64,000 nt of DNA from Trinickia soli (lineage in GTDB: Bacteria; Pseudomonadota; Gammaproteobacteria; Burkholderiales; Burkholderiaceae): positions 124,001 to 188,000 of the forward strand of contig NZ_PNYB01000009.1 of NCBI RefSeq assembly GCF_002879855.1, written 5' to 3'. The notes beneath the pieces were generated by a model, which saw nothing but the letters and a program-made list of their open reading frames with translations, did not search any database and was not told the origin of the DNA. Made by a program: the position numbers and the translations under genes. This document shows, one piece after another, positions 26,496 to 36,476 of this stretch; the stretch's first letter is position 1, and each line of letters opens with the position of its first letter.

Positions 26496-27875
26496 ATGCC
26501 ACACGCCCTGATTGTCGAAGACGATCCTAATAGCTTGTCCGGTCTGAACGCGATCGTCGCCGCCGACGGCTTTTCGGTCGATACGGCGGCCACGCTTGCC
26601 GAAGCGCGCGCTGCACTGACGCGCTTTATTCCCGATGTCGTCCTGATCGACCTCAACCTGCCCGACGGCAGCGGCCTCGATCTGCTGCACAATCTGCCCG
26701 CACAGCCGGACGGCGTTGTCCCCGTGATTGTCATGACCGGTAACGCGACGGTCGAAAGCGCGATCGAAGGGTTGCGCCATGGGATTTGGGACTACCTGCT
26801 CAAGCCCGTCAACATCCCGCGTCTACGCAGCCTGCTCGCGCGCATTCCGCGGCCCTATGAGTTGACCGAGGAAGTCCAGTCGCTGCGCACGACCTTGCGT
26901 CGGCTTGGCCGCTTCGGGCCGATGATCGGCCGCAGCGATGCGGTCCAGCATGTCTACGATTCGATCGAACGGCTTGCGCCGACCGAATCCGCCGTTCTGA
27001 TCTGCGGCGAAGCAGGCACAGGCAAGGAAGTCGCAGCGCGCACGCTGCATGAGATGAGCCGTCGCCGCAAAGGACCGTTCGTCGTATTCGACTGCCGCGC
27101 CTTCGCGCGCGATCCCGGCGCCGAGCGCGGTCTCGACAGCATGCTGTTCGGGCAGGAAAGCGCGATTCCCGCCATCGAGCGGCGCGAGCCCGGCCTGTTC
27201 GAGCAAGCCGCGGGCGGCACGCTGTTCCTGGACGAAATCGTCGAGCTGCCGTTGCCGCAGCAGGAGGCGCTGCTGCGAGCGCTCGATTCGCAAACTTACA
27301 TGCGCGTCGGCGGCAGCAATCAGGTCAGCGTCGACTGCCGCATCGTGGCAGCCACGCGCAAGGCCGCTCGCGACGCCGTCGCGCACGGCGTTCTGCGCGA
27401 AGACCTGTGGCTGCGGCTCGACGCGGCCTCGATCGCGTTGCCGCCTTTGCGCGAGCGCGCCGACGACGCCGTCCTGATCGCGGAAGCGCTCGTCGACGAA
27501 CTCAATCGCGAAATCAATGCGAGCGGACTCGCGACGGTGAACAAACGTATCGGGCCCAACCTCGTACGCGAGTGCCTCACTTACGATTGGCCCGGCAACG
27601 TGCGCGAGTTGCACGAACGTGTGCGCCGCGCCTACAACGCGTCGGGCGAAATCGTCGATTCGTTGCGCGCCGACGAGGCCAACGGATCGGGCGGCCGGCG
27701 CTTGAACGGCGGCAGCGTACAGGTCACGGTCGGCACGCCGCTGTCCGACGTCGAAGACCTGCTCATTCGCGCAACGCTCGATGCAGTGGGCGGCACGCGC
27801 CACCGCGCGGCGACGCTGCTCGGTATCAGTCCGAAGACGCTTTACAACAAGCTGCAGCGCATGAAGATGGCGTGA
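26496..27875 (+). CDS. Orphan NtrC-type response regulator without GAFTGA loop
   Basis: 459 residues: receiver domain (acidic E8/D9/D10, phospho-acceptor D52 in LIDLNLPDG, MTG, Lys in LLKP), AAA+ domain (Walker A GEAGTGKE; Walker B GGTLFLDEI; sensor WPGNVRELHERV) and a C-terminal Fis-type HTH (HRAATLLGISPKTLYNKLQRM). Where NtrC has HEKGAFTGAN after ELFG, this protein reads QESAIPAIER, so the sigma-54 contact loop is missing and the segment is one residue shorter. It is thus not expected to activate sigma-54 itself, as with TyrR- or HupR-like members. No kinase gene is adjacent. A sigma-54 promoter precedes it. Convergent with nagZ. Confidence 0.9.
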   Translation: MPHALIVEDDPNSLSGLNAIVAADGFSVDTAATLAEARAALTRFIPDVVLIDLNLPDGSGLDLLHNLPAQPDGVVPVIVMTGNATVESAIEGLRHGIWDYLLKPVNIPRLRSLLARIPRPYELTEEVQSLRTTLRRLGRFGPMIGRSDAVQHVYDSIERLAPTESAVLICGEAGTGKEVAARTLHEMSRRRKGPFVVFDCRAFARDPGAERGLDSMLFGQESAIPAIERREPGLFEQAAGGTLFLDEIVELPLPQQEALLRALDSQTYMRVGGSNQVSVDCRIVAATRKAARDAVAHGVLREDLWLRLDAASIALPPLRERADDAVLIAEALVDELNREINASGLATVNKRIGPNLVRECLTYDWPGNVRELHERVRRAYNASGEIVDSLRADEANGSGGRRLNGGSVQVTVGTPLSDVEDLLIRATLDAVGGTRHRAATLLGISPKTLYNKLQRMKMA

Positions 27876-27933
27876 CAGCCGGTGGCCGGCCAGCCGCTGC
27901 GGTCGGTTCGGCGTCGTCGTGCGTTGTGCCGGG

Positions 27934-27964
27934 CTTCCCGCGGCCTTCCCGCGCCCTTCCCGTG
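27934..27964. repeat. Short 11-bp period repeat between convergent genes
   Basis: CTTCCCGCG, CTTCCCGCG and CTTCCCGTG at 27934, 27945 and 27956. It fills part of the 109-bp space between the response regulator and nagZ. No hairpin with a T run is seen, so no terminator is called here. Confidence 0.6.
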
Positions 27965-27984
27965 CGTTATACCCGTCCCGCCCG

Positions 27985-29013
27985 CTATCCGAAGGCCCGC
28001 TGCAAGAGCGCCTGGGCATGCTGGTACGCGCTCTGGCCCATCAGCTTGTGCCAACCCGGCGCTTTGCCACGCGGCCGCAGGGCCCTGAGTCGTCGCACGC
28101 TCTCTTTCGAGGGTACATACTTCAATTCCTGGAGCACGACCTCGGCGGCCTCGGGCTGATTGCAGACGAGCACCATGTCGCATCCGGCCTCGAGCGCAGT
28201 CTGGGCCGCCTGAGTCAGCGTACCGCCGGCGCGCGCCGCCTCCATCGACAAGTCGTCGCTGAAGATCGCCCCCGTAAAGCCGAGCTTGCCGCGCAAAATA
28301 TCCTGCAGCCAGATGCGTGAGAAGCCGGCTGGCTTCGCATCGACTTTCGAGTAGATCACATGCGCCGGAATCACCGACGAGAGCGCCATGCCAAGCCAGT
28401 CGTATGGCATCACGTCTTCGCTCAGGATTTCGTCGAGCTCGCGCTCGTCCACGGGCAGCGCCACGTGCGAATCGGCTGCCGCGAACCCATGCCCCGGAAA
28501 GTGCTTGCCGCAGTTGCTCATGCCAGCCAGCGCGAGGCCGTGCGTCAGGCTCTTGGCAAGCAACGTCACCACGCGCGGATCGCGGTGAAACGCACGATCG
28601 CCGATCACCGAGGAACGCCCGTAATCGAGATCGAGCACCGGGGTGAAGCTCATGTCCACGCCGCATGCGCGCAGCTCGGCGGCGAGCACGTATCCCGTCG
28701 CCGTCGCCACCTTCGTCGCCGACAACACATCGCGATCCCAGAGCTCGCCCAGACGCCGCATGGCGGGCAACACGGTGAACCCATCGCTACGAAACCGCTG
28801 GACGCGTCCGCCCTCGTGGTCGACGGCAATCAGCAAATCGTCGCGCACGTCGCGAATGGCATCGGTCAACGCAACGAGTTGCGCGCGACACTCGAAGTGA
28901 CGTGAGAACAGAATGACGCCGCCTGTCATCGGGTGCGAGAGGCGCCGTACGTCGTCGTCGGTAAGCACGGCGCCCTTGACGTCGAGCATCACCGGTCCGG
29001 GAGATTTTTTCAT
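27985..29013 (-). CDS. nagZ: Beta-N-acetylhexosaminidase
   Basis: 342 residues, GH3 family, cytoplasmic. It removes GlcNAc from anhydromuropeptides in peptidoglycan recycling, the step that generates the AmpR inducer in bacteria with inducible beta-lactamase. Key parts: AVDHEGGRVQRF, the substrate and catalytic loop KHFPGHGFAAADSH (catalytic His), and the nucleophile Asp in SDDLSMEAA. No signal peptide. It is the last gene of a long minus-strand series, 91 bp after acpS. Confidence 0.95.
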   Translation of the reverse strand: MKKSPGPVMLDVKGAVLTDDDVRRLSHPMTGGVILFSRHFECRAQLVALTDAIRDVRDDLLIAVDHEGGRVQRFRSDGFTVLPAMRRLGELWDRDVLSATKVATATGYVLAAELRACGVDMSFTPVLDLDYGRSSVIGDRAFHRDPRVVTLLAKSLTHGLALAGMSNCGKHFPGHGFAAADSHVALPVDERELDEILSEDVMPYDWLGMALSSVIPAHVIYSKVDAKPAGFSRIWLQDILRGKLGFTGAIFSDDLSMEAARAGGTLTQAAQTALEAGCDMVLVCNQPEAAEVVLQELKYVPSKESVRRLRALRPRGKAPGWHKLMGQSAYQHAQALLQRAFG

Positions 29014-29104
29014 CGGAGCTGAGGGTAGGAAGAGCGAGGAAGAGAACGAAAAATCGAAGTTCGAAGCCTGGCCGCCGCGTTGCGAAAGCGAGGCGCGAGC
29101 GCGT

Positions 29105-29518
29105 TCACGTCGCGGCAGCAGCCAGTTCCGTTTCGGCGATGACGAACGCGACGGCGTAATCGCGCTCGTCGCTGACCGTCACGCGCGCCGTGATGCCGCG
29201 CGCGGCGAGCCACTCAGCCAGCTCGCCCGACGCCTGCAGCACAGGCTTGCCGCTCGCTTCGTTCAGGGTTTGCAGTGCGCGCCAGGTCATCGGCCACCGC
29301 ATGCCGAGGCCGATCGCTTTCGAAAACGCCTCCTTGGCGGAGAACCGCGTAGCCAGAAACGCCAGGCCACGGGCCTGCGAACGTGCATGACGGGCCTGAT
29401 AGACGCGCAGTTCGTCGGGGCCGAGCACCTTTTCCGCGAAGCGCCCGTTCGTGCGCGTCATCACCTGCGCGACGCGGCTGATTTGAATGACGTCGGTGCC
29501 GATGCCGTAGATCGTCAT
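29105..29518 (-). CDS. acpS: Holo-[acyl-carrier-protein] synthase
   Basis: 137 residues. It transfers 4'-phosphopantetheine from CoA to the Ser of AcpP, whose gene is in this window. The two signatures are present: [12 protein letters not shown] at the N-terminus (metal-binding Asp) and [13 protein letters not shown] (catalytic Glu and Lys). Start is 17 bp after the pdxJ stop, the pdxJ-acpS order usual in proteobacteria. Slightly longer than E. coli AcpS (126), with the extra in a central loop and the Ala-rich C-terminus. Confidence 0.95.
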   Translation of the reverse strand: MTIYGIGTDVIQISRVAQVMTRTNGRFAEKVLGPDELRVYQARHARSQARGLAFLATRFSAKEAFSKAIGLGMRWPMTWRALQTLNEASGKPVLQASGELAEWLAARGITARVTVSDERDYAVAFVIAETELAAAAT

Positions 29519-29535
29519 GAGCGTGCCGTCGTCGC

Positions 29536-30300
29536 TCAGTGCGTTGCGCCAAGACGCGCGGCCACCATGATGGCCTTCATCTCGCGCACCGCGTTGTCCC
29601 AGCCGACAAAAATCGCATGCGCGACGATTGCGTGGCCGATATTCAATTCGACGATCCCTTCGATCGCCGCAATCTGCTGCACGTTCGTGTAGTGCAGGCC
29701 GTGACCGGCATTGACCTTCAAGCCGAGCGACGCACCGAGTTCGACCCCGCGCACGACGCGCTCGTACTCGCGTCGCTGCTCGCCTTCGTCGTGTGCATCG
29801 GCATAGCGCCCCGTATGCAGCTCGATGACGGGCGCGCCCACCTCGTGCGCCGCACGGATTTGCGTCTCGTCAGCGTCGATGAAAAGCGATACGCGCGAAC
29901 CCGCATCGGTCAACTGGCGGCAGGCGGCGCGGACAGACTCGAAATGGCCGGCTACGTCGAGGCCGCCCTCGGTCGTCAACTCGGCGCGCTTTTCCGGCAC
30001 GAGGCAAACGTCATGCGGGCGCACGTCGCAGGCAATGTCGAGCATCTCTTGCGTGACCGCGCACTCGAGGTTCATCCGCGTCGACAGTTGCGGCCGCAAC
30101 GAGCGCACGTCAGCGTCGACGATGTGGCGGCGATCCTCGCGCAAGTGCAGCGTGATGGCGTCGGCGCCCGCTGCCTCGGCATCCAGCGCCGCACGGATCG
30201 GGTCGGGGTAGCGCGTGCCGCGGGCGTTGCGCAGCGTGGCGACGTGGTCGATGTTGACGCCGAGGTCGATGACGGTCGGCGACGTCAAAAAGAAGCTCAT
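29536..30300 (-). CDS. pdxJ: Pyridoxine 5'-phosphate synthase
   Basis: 254 residues, TIM-barrel enzyme forming pyridoxine phosphate from 1-deoxyxylulose phosphate and aminoacetone phosphate. Conserved: [18 protein letters not shown] (active-site His), HLREDRRHI, the catalytic Glu in NLECAVT, and [12 protein letters not shown] with the second His. It starts within the recO stop (ATGA). Together with serC in the window, this gives two steps of the DXP-dependent vitamin B6 route. Confidence 0.96.
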   Translation of the reverse strand: MSFFLTSPTVIDLGVNIDHVATLRNARGTRYPDPIRAALDAEAAGADAITLHLREDRRHIVDADVRSLRPQLSTRMNLECAVTQEMLDIACDVRPHDVCLVPEKRAELTTEGGLDVAGHFESVRAACRQLTDAGSRVSLFIDADETQIRAAHEVGAPVIELHTGRYADAHDEGEQRREYERVVRGVELGASLGLKVNAGHGLHYTNVQQIAAIEGIVELNIGHAIVAHAIFVGWDNAVREMKAIMVAARLGATH

Positions 30301-31295
30301 AGGTTCTGCAAATCGAGAAGGATCTGGCGGGTGGCGAGCGGCGTGCCGCCCAGATAGGTGTTCAGCAAAAAGCGCATCAGCGTTTTGCTTTGCGCGACGG
30401 TCTGGGCACGATGGTAATCGTCACACTCCATATCGAGCAACGTCTGCCCCGACACGACAGGCCAATGGGCGGGCAATCCGTTCGCCGCCTCACGCACGCC
30501 GCGCTCGGGATCGAACACGTAGCGGCCTTCGGCCGTCACGGCCTTGCGCGCGACGGTGCGATCAAGCGCCATCGCATAGCCGGTTTCCCGCAGCAGGACG
30601 CGCTCGAACGAGCGCAGCACCTGCACGGGCGGTTCATCATGTGCAAGACGCGTCAGCGTGACGACGTAGTGGTGAAACAACTGCGGGTGGGGGTCTTCTC
30701 GCGCACAAAACTTCACGAGCAGTTCATTGACGTAGAAGCCGCACAGCAGCGCGTCGCCCATCAAAGGCAGCATGCCGCCCACCCACTCGGCACCCGTCAG
30801 CGTGCGCATCTCGGATTTGCCCGACCACGACATCGACAGCGGTTGAAACGTCTGCAAAACGCCGCGCAATGCCGAATGCGGCCGCTTCGCGCCCTTCGCG
30901 ACGAGCGCAAGGCGGCCGTGGTCGCGCGAGAACACGTCGATGATGAGGCTCGTCTCGCGATAGGGATAGCTGTGCAGCACGAAAGCGGGCTGCTCCGCGA
31001 TGCGGTGCGAGCCCGCTCGCGATTCCTGCGATTCTCGGAGCATTCGGCGCTCGGCGGCGGGCGCGCCCTCGTCGCCGGCATCGGATCGACGCGCGCTGCG
31101 ACGCTCCTTCACACCCGGCGTGCCGGCCGCCTTCGATTCCGCCGATGCGGCGCGCGTGCGGGTGCGTGCGCGTGTTTTGACTCCGTCGCGCCGACCGTCC
31201 TCGCCACCGGGGCTTTCGTCGGCTTCCTTGACGGCTTGGTCGTCGGTCGAGAGAAGCGTCACCGACGCGTCATGGATCTCGTCATTCGTACCCAT
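30297..31295 (-). CDS. recO: DNA repair protein RecO with N-terminal extension
   Basis: RecFOR loading factor, cytoplasmic; it helps RecA displace SSB. The RecO OB fold starts near residue 100 ([20 protein letters not shown]), followed by the helical body ([11 protein letters not shown]). The C-terminus [11 protein letters not shown] is complete. The first 95 residues are disordered, charged and repeat-like ([12 protein letters not shown]), absent from E. coli RecO (242 residues). I placed the start at ATG 31295, which overlaps the era stop by 14 bases; an ATG at 31043 would give 248 residues without extension but has no ribosome site either. Start uncertain, function secure. Confidence 0.88.
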   Translation of the reverse strand: MGTNDEIHDASVTLLSTDDQAVKEADESPGGEDGRRDGVKTRARTRTRAASAESKAAGTPGVKERRSARRSDAGDEGAPAAERRMLRESQESRAGSHRIAEQPAFVLHSYPYRETSLIIDVFSRDHGRLALVAKGAKRPHSALRGVLQTFQPLSMSWSGKSEMRTLTGAEWVGGMLPLMGDALLCGFYVNELLVKFCAREDPHPQLFHHYVVTLTRLAHDEPPVQVLRSFERVLLRETGYAMALDRTVARKAVTAEGRYVFDPERGVREAANGLPAHWPVVSGQTLLDMECDDYHRAQTVAQSKTLMRFLLNTYLGGTPLATRQILLDLQNL

Positions 31296-32184
31296 AGGCA
31301 CGCAGGCCGGCTTCGTTGTCGGCCCAACCGCTCTTTACCTTGATGAACGTTTCCAGATAGACGGGACCGTCGAAAAGCTTCTCCATATCGATCCGCGCTT
31401 CCGTGCTGATCTGTTTGAGCTTGGCGCCCTTGTGGCCGATGATCATCGCCTTGTGGGTGTCGCGATCGACGAGAATCGTCGCGAATACGCGGCGCAGCCG
31501 CCCTTCCGTCTCGAACTTGTCGATCAGCACCGTGCTCGTGTACGGCAATTCGTCGCCCGTCCATCGAAACACCTTTTCACGCAAGATCTCGGCGGCAAGG
31601 AAACGCTCGCTGCGATCGGTCAGGTCATCTTCGCCGTAAATCGGCTCGCCTTCGGGCAGATACGGCTTGATCGTCTCGAGCAAATGCTTGACGTCCTCGG
31701 CGCGCTTGGCCGAAAGCGGCACGATCTCCTTGAATTCGCGCAGCGCGCTGGTCTTCTGCAAGAACGGATAAAGCGTCGTTTTATCGCTGACCCGGTCGAG
31801 CTTGTTCACGACGAGAAGCACCGGCGCCGATGGGGGAATCAGATCGAGCACCTTTTGATCGTCGGGCCCGAAACGACCTGCCTCGATTACGAACAGGACA
31901 GCGTCCACAGCCGTCAGCGTCGAAGTGACGGCACGGTTCAACGAGCGGTTCAGCGCGCCGCTATGCTGAGTCTGAAAGCCCGGCGTGTCGACGAAAACGA
32001 ACTGCGCGTCGTCGAACGTATGGATACCCGTGATGCGATGCCGGGTCGTCTGCGCCTTGCGCGACGTGATGCTGATCTTTTGGCCGACGAGCGCGTTCAT
32101 CAACGTCGATTTGCCGACATTGGGGCGACCCACGATAGCGACCATGCCGCAACGAAAGCCGGAGGAATTGGGGGTATCAGTCAT
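31282..32184 (-). CDS. era: GTPase Era
   Basis: 300 residues. Ribosome assembly GTPase that binds the 3' end of 16S rRNA through its KH domain. G1 [10 protein letters not shown]3 [10 protein letters not shown]4 NKLD; KH loop is [11 protein letters not shown], followed by the usual [18 protein letters not shown] end. Starts at the ATG after rnc with a 64-bp gap; recO overlaps the end, giving the classic rnc-era-recO order. Confidence 0.97.
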   Translation of the reverse strand: MTDTPNSSGFRCGMVAIVGRPNVGKSTLMNALVGQKISITSRKAQTTRHRITGIHTFDDAQFVFVDTPGFQTQHSGALNRSLNRAVTSTLTAVDAVLFVIEAGRFGPDDQKVLDLIPPSAPVLLVVNKLDRVSDKTTLYPFLQKTSALREFKEIVPLSAKRAEDVKHLLETIKPYLPEGEPIYGEDDLTDRSERFLAAEILREKVFRWTGDELPYTSTVLIDKFETEGRLRRVFATILVDRDTHKAMIIGHKGAKLKQISTEARIDMEKLFDGPVYLETFIKVKSGWADNEAGLRAYGYE

Positions 32185-32248
32185 GCGGAGCTGGCGATTC
32201 GAAAAGGGGCGGCACGGCGCACTGCCGGCGCCGAGGACGCTAAGGGGA

Positions 32249-33451
32249 TCATGAATGGCCGGGCTCGGGTAAGCGCGGAGGCGCGGCGCCGGCAATGTCG
32301 GTGACAAGCTCCACCTCACCGCCTTTCACGGGTGCGCCGGCCGGCGATTGCACGGGGGCCGCGCCGGACTCGGATTTGCCATGCGCATCGGCAGGCCTCG
32401 GCGCAGGCGCGTCGACCTTCGCCGACGGCTCGTCGCCGCGCGAAACGGCCGCGTCGGGCTTGACCGACATCGAACCTTCGGCCTTACCGGGCGCCTCCGC
32501 TTTCACGGCCGAGTCCTGCGTGCGCAGCGCGGCCTTATGCTCGACATGGGCCGCGCGGATCATCGCGGGCGGCACATTCGGAAGGCGCTCGGCGCTCTCC
32601 GCAGCAGATGCCGTCTTCGCGCCCTCGCTGCGCGCGGATTTGTCCCGTTCGCCGCGCCGCTCGGGCGATCTGAGATCGAGCGCTGCCTGCACGCCCTTCA
32701 CACCGGGCACGACTTCGGGCTCGCCGACCTTGGCCGAGCGCGCACCGCGCGAGCGCTTGGGCTTGGTTTCGAGCGCCGGCTGCAACGCCATCACTTCATC
32801 CAACGCCTTCTTGGCTGCCGCCTGCTCGGCGGCACGCCGGCTCGCGCCGGACCCCGATACCTTCACCTCGAGCTTGGGCACCGTACATTCGACTTCGAAC
32901 TGCTGATTGTGCGCGGCGCCGTGCGTCGCCACCACCGTGTAGGTGGGCAATGCGATCTTGTGGCCCTGCAGATATTCCTGCAGCAGCGTTTTGGAATCCT
33001 TGCCGAGCGTGCGCGGATCGATGTGATCGAGAATCGGCACGTACAGGCGCTTGATGACGGTCTGGGCGGCGTCGAAACCGCCGTCGAGAAAGATCGCGCC
33101 GAGGATCGCTTCGAACGCATCGGCCAGAATCGACGGCCGCCGGAAGCCGCCGCTGCGCAGCTCGCCCTCTCCCAGGCGCAGGCTTTCGGAGATATTCAGG
33201 GCCTGAGCGATCTCATACAGCGACTGCTGCTTGACGAGGTTGGCGCGCACGCGCGACAGATCGCCTTCGTCCAATTTGCCGAATCGCTGATACAAAAGTG
33301 CAGCCACCGCGCAATTTAGAACGGAATCGCCCAAAAATTCGAGCCGTTCGTTGTGCGAGGCACTGTGACTGCGGTGAGTTAACGCCTGGCGCAATAATTC
33401 CGCATTGCGAAATTCGTAGCGCAACCGGCTTTCCAGCGGAGATAGCGGCAT
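32249..33451 (-). CDS. rnc: Ribonuclease III with long C-terminal extension
   Basis: 400 residues. Double-stranded RNA endonuclease for rRNA and mRNA processing. The signature [12 protein letters not shown] with the catalytic acidic residues and [15 protein letters not shown] form the nuclease domain (1-150), and the dsRBD is at about 155-225 (QEYLQGHK ... [17 protein letters not shown]). The remaining 175 residues are disordered, rich in Ala, Lys, Glu and Pro ([17 protein letters not shown]), absent from E. coli RNase III (226). A 9-bp GC-rich hairpin lies just upstream (33471-33497). Fifth gene of the lepA-lepB-rnc-era-recO run. Confidence 0.95.
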   Translation of the reverse strand: MPLSPLESRLRYEFRNAELLRQALTHRSHSASHNERLEFLGDSVLNCAVAALLYQRFGKLDEGDLSRVRANLVKQQSLYEIAQALNISESLRLGEGELRSGGFRRPSILADAFEAILGAIFLDGGFDAAQTVIKRLYVPILDHIDPRTLGKDSKTLLQEYLQGHKIALPTYTVVATHGAAHNQQFEVECTVPKLEVKVSGSGASRRAAEQAAAKKALDEVMALQPALETKPKRSRGARSAKVGEPEVVPGVKGVQAALDLRSPERRGERDKSARSEGAKTASAAESAERLPNVPPAMIRAAHVEHKAALRTQDSAVKAEAPGKAEGSMSVKPDAAVSRGDEPSAKVDAPAPRPADAHGKSESGAAPVQSPAGAPVKGGEVELVTDIAGAAPPRLPEPGHS

Positions 33452-33470
33452 GTGCAGAGTATAACGCGCG

Positions 33471-33497
33471 CGCCCCGCCCGGCGATTCGGCGGGGCG
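33471..33497 (-). promoter_or_regulatory. GC hairpin and TATACT immediately before rnc
   Basis: Stem CGCCCCGCC/GGCGGGGCG (9 bp, 9-base loop) with no T run after it. On the minus strand it is followed by GTTATACTCTGCAC and then the rnc ATG. TATACT resembles a -10 box but would start transcription at about the ATG, giving an almost leaderless mRNA; no -35 is seen. Alternatively the hairpin is part of a longer leader, which RNase III could cleave, as known for E. coli rnc. Confidence 0.45.
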
Positions 33498-33580
33498 AGA
33501 CGCGAAAAACGTGGCCGGTCGTGCGCTCGTGCTTGTTACAGACGAGATGACGCGCACGAAGCGCGCGACGCGAGCGGTGC

Positions 33581-34474
33581 TCAGTTGAACGGGCCGATGC
33601 GTTTCAGATTGCTGAAGTTCATCCAGACGAAGAACGCGCGGCCGACAATGTTGCGATCGGGCACGAAGCCCCAATAGCGGCTGTCGGCGCTGTTGTCGCG
33701 GTTATCGCCCATCATGAAGTAATGGCCGGGCGGCACCTTGCAGACCACGCCCGCGCTGTTATACGTACAGTTGTCGCGGTACGGATAATCTTCGGCGCCG
33801 ATCACAAACGGCGGCACGGCGGGGTTGTTCAGAATCCCGTGCTTGCGCCCATCGAGCGATTCCTCGAACTGCTTTGCATAGCCGATTCGTTCTTCGTCGA
33901 AATAATCGGGCAGCGGCGTCTCGGCGACAAGCTTGCCATTGATCGTCAGGCGCTTGTTTTCATAAGCGATGACGTCCCCGGGCAATCCGACCACACGTTT
34001 GATGTAGTCGACCGATTCGTCCTTCGGATAACGGAACACGACGACATCGCCACGGTGCAGTGGGCCGCCTTGCGTGATTTTCGTATCGGTGATCGGCAGC
34101 CGCAGCCCGTATTCGAACTTGTTCACGAGAATGAAGTCGCCGACGAGCAGCGTCGGCACCATCGAGCCCGACGGAATCTTGAACGGCTCGACCACGAACG
34201 AGCGCACGAGGAATACGACGAGGATGACGGGAAAAAAGCTGGCCGTGTATTCGAGCCACCAGGGCTGGCGCAGCTTTTCGTCGCGCAACCGGGCCCGCGT
34301 TTGCGGCGCGTTTTCATCGGCGAAGCGCTCGCCGACGCGCGCCTGCTGTCGGTCGAACTCGACGACGGCGGCCTCGGCCGCGCGCCGCCTTTGCGGCAAA
34401 AATACCAATTTATCGGCAACCCACGCGATGCCCGTCAGAATGACGAGCACAAAAAGAATCAGCGCAAAGTTCAT
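33581..34474 (-). CDS. lepB: Signal peptidase I
   Basis: 297 residues, inner-membrane Ser/Lys protease that removes Sec signal peptides. Two N-terminal membrane segments: residues 1-20 (FALILFVLVILTGIAWVA) and about 77-97 (SFFPVILVVFLVRSFVV). Catalytic Ser is in PSGSMVPTL and Lys in DYIKRVVGLPGD; the C-terminal GDNRDNSADSRYWGFV box is intact. The cytoplasmic loop with RQQARVGERFAD is normal. Located between lepA (15 bp) and rnc (129 bp). Confidence 0.97.
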   Translation of the reverse strand: MNFALILFVLVILTGIAWVADKLVFLPQRRRAAEAAVVEFDRQQARVGERFADENAPQTRARLRDEKLRQPWWLEYTASFFPVILVVFLVRSFVVEPFKIPSGSMVPTLLVGDFILVNKFEYGLRLPITDTKITQGGPLHRGDVVVFRYPKDESVDYIKRVVGLPGDVIAYENKRLTINGKLVAETPLPDYFDEERIGYAKQFEESLDGRKHGILNNPAVPPFVIGAEDYPYRDNCTYNSAGVVCKVPPGHYFMMGDNRDNSADSRYWGFVPDRNIVGRAFFVWMNFSNLKRIGPFN

Positions 34475-34489
34475 GTAAGAGCGGTCCTG

Positions 34490-36283
34490 TTATTTGTCTT
34501 CGACGCGCAAGATAGCGAGAAAAGCTTCCTGCGGGATCTCGACGGACCCGACCTGCTTCATTCGCTTCTTGCCTTCTTTTTGCTTTTCCAGCAGCTTCTT
34601 CTTCCGCGTGATGTCGCCCCCGTAGCACTTCGCGAGCACGTTCTTGCGCAACGCCTTGATGTTCTCGCGCGCGATGATATGCGCGCCGATGGCCGCCTGA
34701 ATCGCGACATCGTACATTTGGCGCGGAATGATCTCGCGCATCTTGGCGGCGACTTCTCGACCCCGATATTGCGACTGCGTCCGGTGGACGATGACGGACA
34801 GTGCATCGACCTTGTCGCCGTTGATCAGCATGTCTACCTTGACGACATCCGACGCACGATATTCCTTGAACTCATAATCCATCGACGCGTAGCCGCGCGA
34901 GACCGATTTGAGCCTGTCGAAGAAGTCCAGCACGATTTCCGCCATCGGGATTTCGTACGTCAGCTGAACCTGGCGGCCGTGATACTGCATGTTGATCTGA
35001 TTGCCGCGCTTTTGCGTACAGAGCGTGATGACCGAACCGACATAGTCCTGCGGCATATAGAGGTTCACGGTGACGATCGGCTCGCGGATTTCCTCGATCT
35101 TCGAAGGATCGGGCATCTTCGCCGGGTTCTCGACCATGATCGTCGTACCGCCCTGCAGCACGACTTCATAGACGACGGTAGGCGCCGTCGTGATGAGATC
35201 CATGTCGAATTCGCGCTCGAGCCGCTCTTGCACGATCTCCATGTGCAACAGGCCCAGGAAGCCGCAGCGAAAGCCAAAACCCAGCGCCTGCGAAACCTCG
35301 GGCTCGTATTGCAGCGATGCGTCGTTGAGCTTGAGCTTCTCGAGCGATTCGCGCAGTGCGTCGTATTGATTCGCCTCGACAGGGTAAAGGCCGGCGAACA
35401 CCTGCGGCTTGACTTCCTTGAAACCCGGCAGCGGTTCTTGCGCCGCGCGCGTCGCGAGCGTGACCGTATCGCCGACCTTCGCCGCCGTGAGCTCCTTGAT
35501 GCCGGCGATGATGAACCCCACCTGACCGGCCGAGAGCTCGTCGAGATCCTTCGACTTCGGCGTGAACACGCCGATGTGCTCGACCGGATACTGCGCGCCC
35601 GTGGCCATCAGCTTGATTTTGTCCTTCGGCCGCAGCGTACCGTTGACGATACGCACGAGCATCACCACGCCGACATAGTTGTCGAACCACGAATCGATGA
35701 TGAGCGCTTGCAGCGGCGCGGCCGGATCGCCCTTCGGCGGCGGCACCTTGGCGATCAACGCTTCGAGCACATCTTCGACGCCGAGCCCCGTCTTCGCGCT
35801 GCATCGTACGGCATCGGTCGCATCGATGCCGATGACGTCCTCGATCTCTTCGATCGCGTTCTCGGGATTGGCCGCGGGTAGATCGATCTTGTTGAGCACC
35901 GGCACCACTTCGACACCGAGCTCGATCGCCGTGTAACAGTTCGCGACGGTCTGCGCTTCGACGCCCTGACTCGCGTCGACGACGAGCAATGCCCCTTCGC
36001 AGGCCGACAGCGAACGGCTCACCTCGTACGAGAAGTCGACGTGGCCCGGCGTGTCGATGAGGTTGAGGTTATAGACCTTGCCGTCGCGCGCCCGATAATG
36101 AAGAGCGGCCGTTTGCGCCTTGATCGTAATGCCGCGCTCGCGCTCGAGATCCATCGAGTCGAGCACCTGCGATTCCATTTCGCGGTCGGACAATCCGCCG
36201 CACAGTTGAATAATGCGATCGGCGAGCGTCGACTTGCCATGGTCGATGTGCGCAATGATCGAGAAGTTGCGTATGTGATCCAT
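34490..36283 (-). CDS. lepA: Elongation factor 4 (LepA)
   Basis: 597-residue translational GTPase that acts in initiation or back-translocation under stress. G1 is [14 protein letters not shown]3 DTPGHVDF, G4 NKID. Domain IV with [13 protein letters not shown] and the LepA-specific C-terminal domain ([20 protein letters not shown], lysine-rich [15 protein letters not shown]) are present. A terminator-like hairpin ends 17 bases before its ATG (see 36301-36369), leaving no obvious ribosome site; translation or transcription of lepA may depend on this leader. lepB follows. Confidence 0.97.
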   Translation of the reverse strand: MDHIRNFSIIAHIDHGKSTLADRIIQLCGGLSDREMESQVLDSMDLERERGITIKAQTAALHYRARDGKVYNLNLIDTPGHVDFSYEVSRSLSACEGALLVVDASQGVEAQTVANCYTAIELGVEVVPVLNKIDLPAANPENAIEEIEDVIGIDATDAVRCSAKTGLGVEDVLEALIAKVPPPKGDPAAPLQALIIDSWFDNYVGVVMLVRIVNGTLRPKDKIKLMATGAQYPVEHIGVFTPKSKDLDELSAGQVGFIIAGIKELTAAKVGDTVTLATRAAQEPLPGFKEVKPQVFAGLYPVEANQYDALRESLEKLKLNDASLQYEPEVSQALGFGFRCGFLGLLHMEIVQERLEREFDMDLITTAPTVVYEVVLQGGTTIMVENPAKMPDPSKIEEIREPIVTVNLYMPQDYVGSVITLCTQKRGNQINMQYHGRQVQLTYEIPMAEIVLDFFDRLKSVSRGYASMDYEFKEYRASDVVKVDMLINGDKVDALSVIVHRTQSQYRGREVAAKMREIIPRQMYDVAIQAAIGAHIIARENIKALRKNVLAKCYGGDITRKKKLLEKQKEGKKRMKQVGSVEIPQEAFLAILRVEDK

Positions 36284-36300
36284 TCAGGGCCGATCAAGCG

Positions 36301-36369
36301 AAAAAGGCGCGCTCGGACGACTGCGGAGCACGCCTTGTAAGTACGTGAAAAAACGGCCTATTTTAGCCG
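36301..36369 (-). terminator. Two terminator-like hairpins between the glutaredoxin gene and lepA
   Basis: First (read on minus): CGGC/GCCG stem with an A/T-rich loop followed by TTTTTT (36369 to 36348). Second: AAGGCG-GCT style stem with one mismatch (36336 to 36306, 10 positions, about 12-base loop) followed by TTTTT to 36301. The second ends 17 bases from the lepA ATG. Either they end the rpoE-mucD transcript or they act as a lepA attenuator. Confidence 0.55.
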
Positions 36370-36476
36370 AAATGGGCCTCGGACGGCGGATTTCCCGGTG
36401 GGAAGCGCTCACGCGCAACAGGTAGGGCCCGTTCACGCCGATTCCTGGCTTGCGCCAGCCACCACGAATGATTTTC

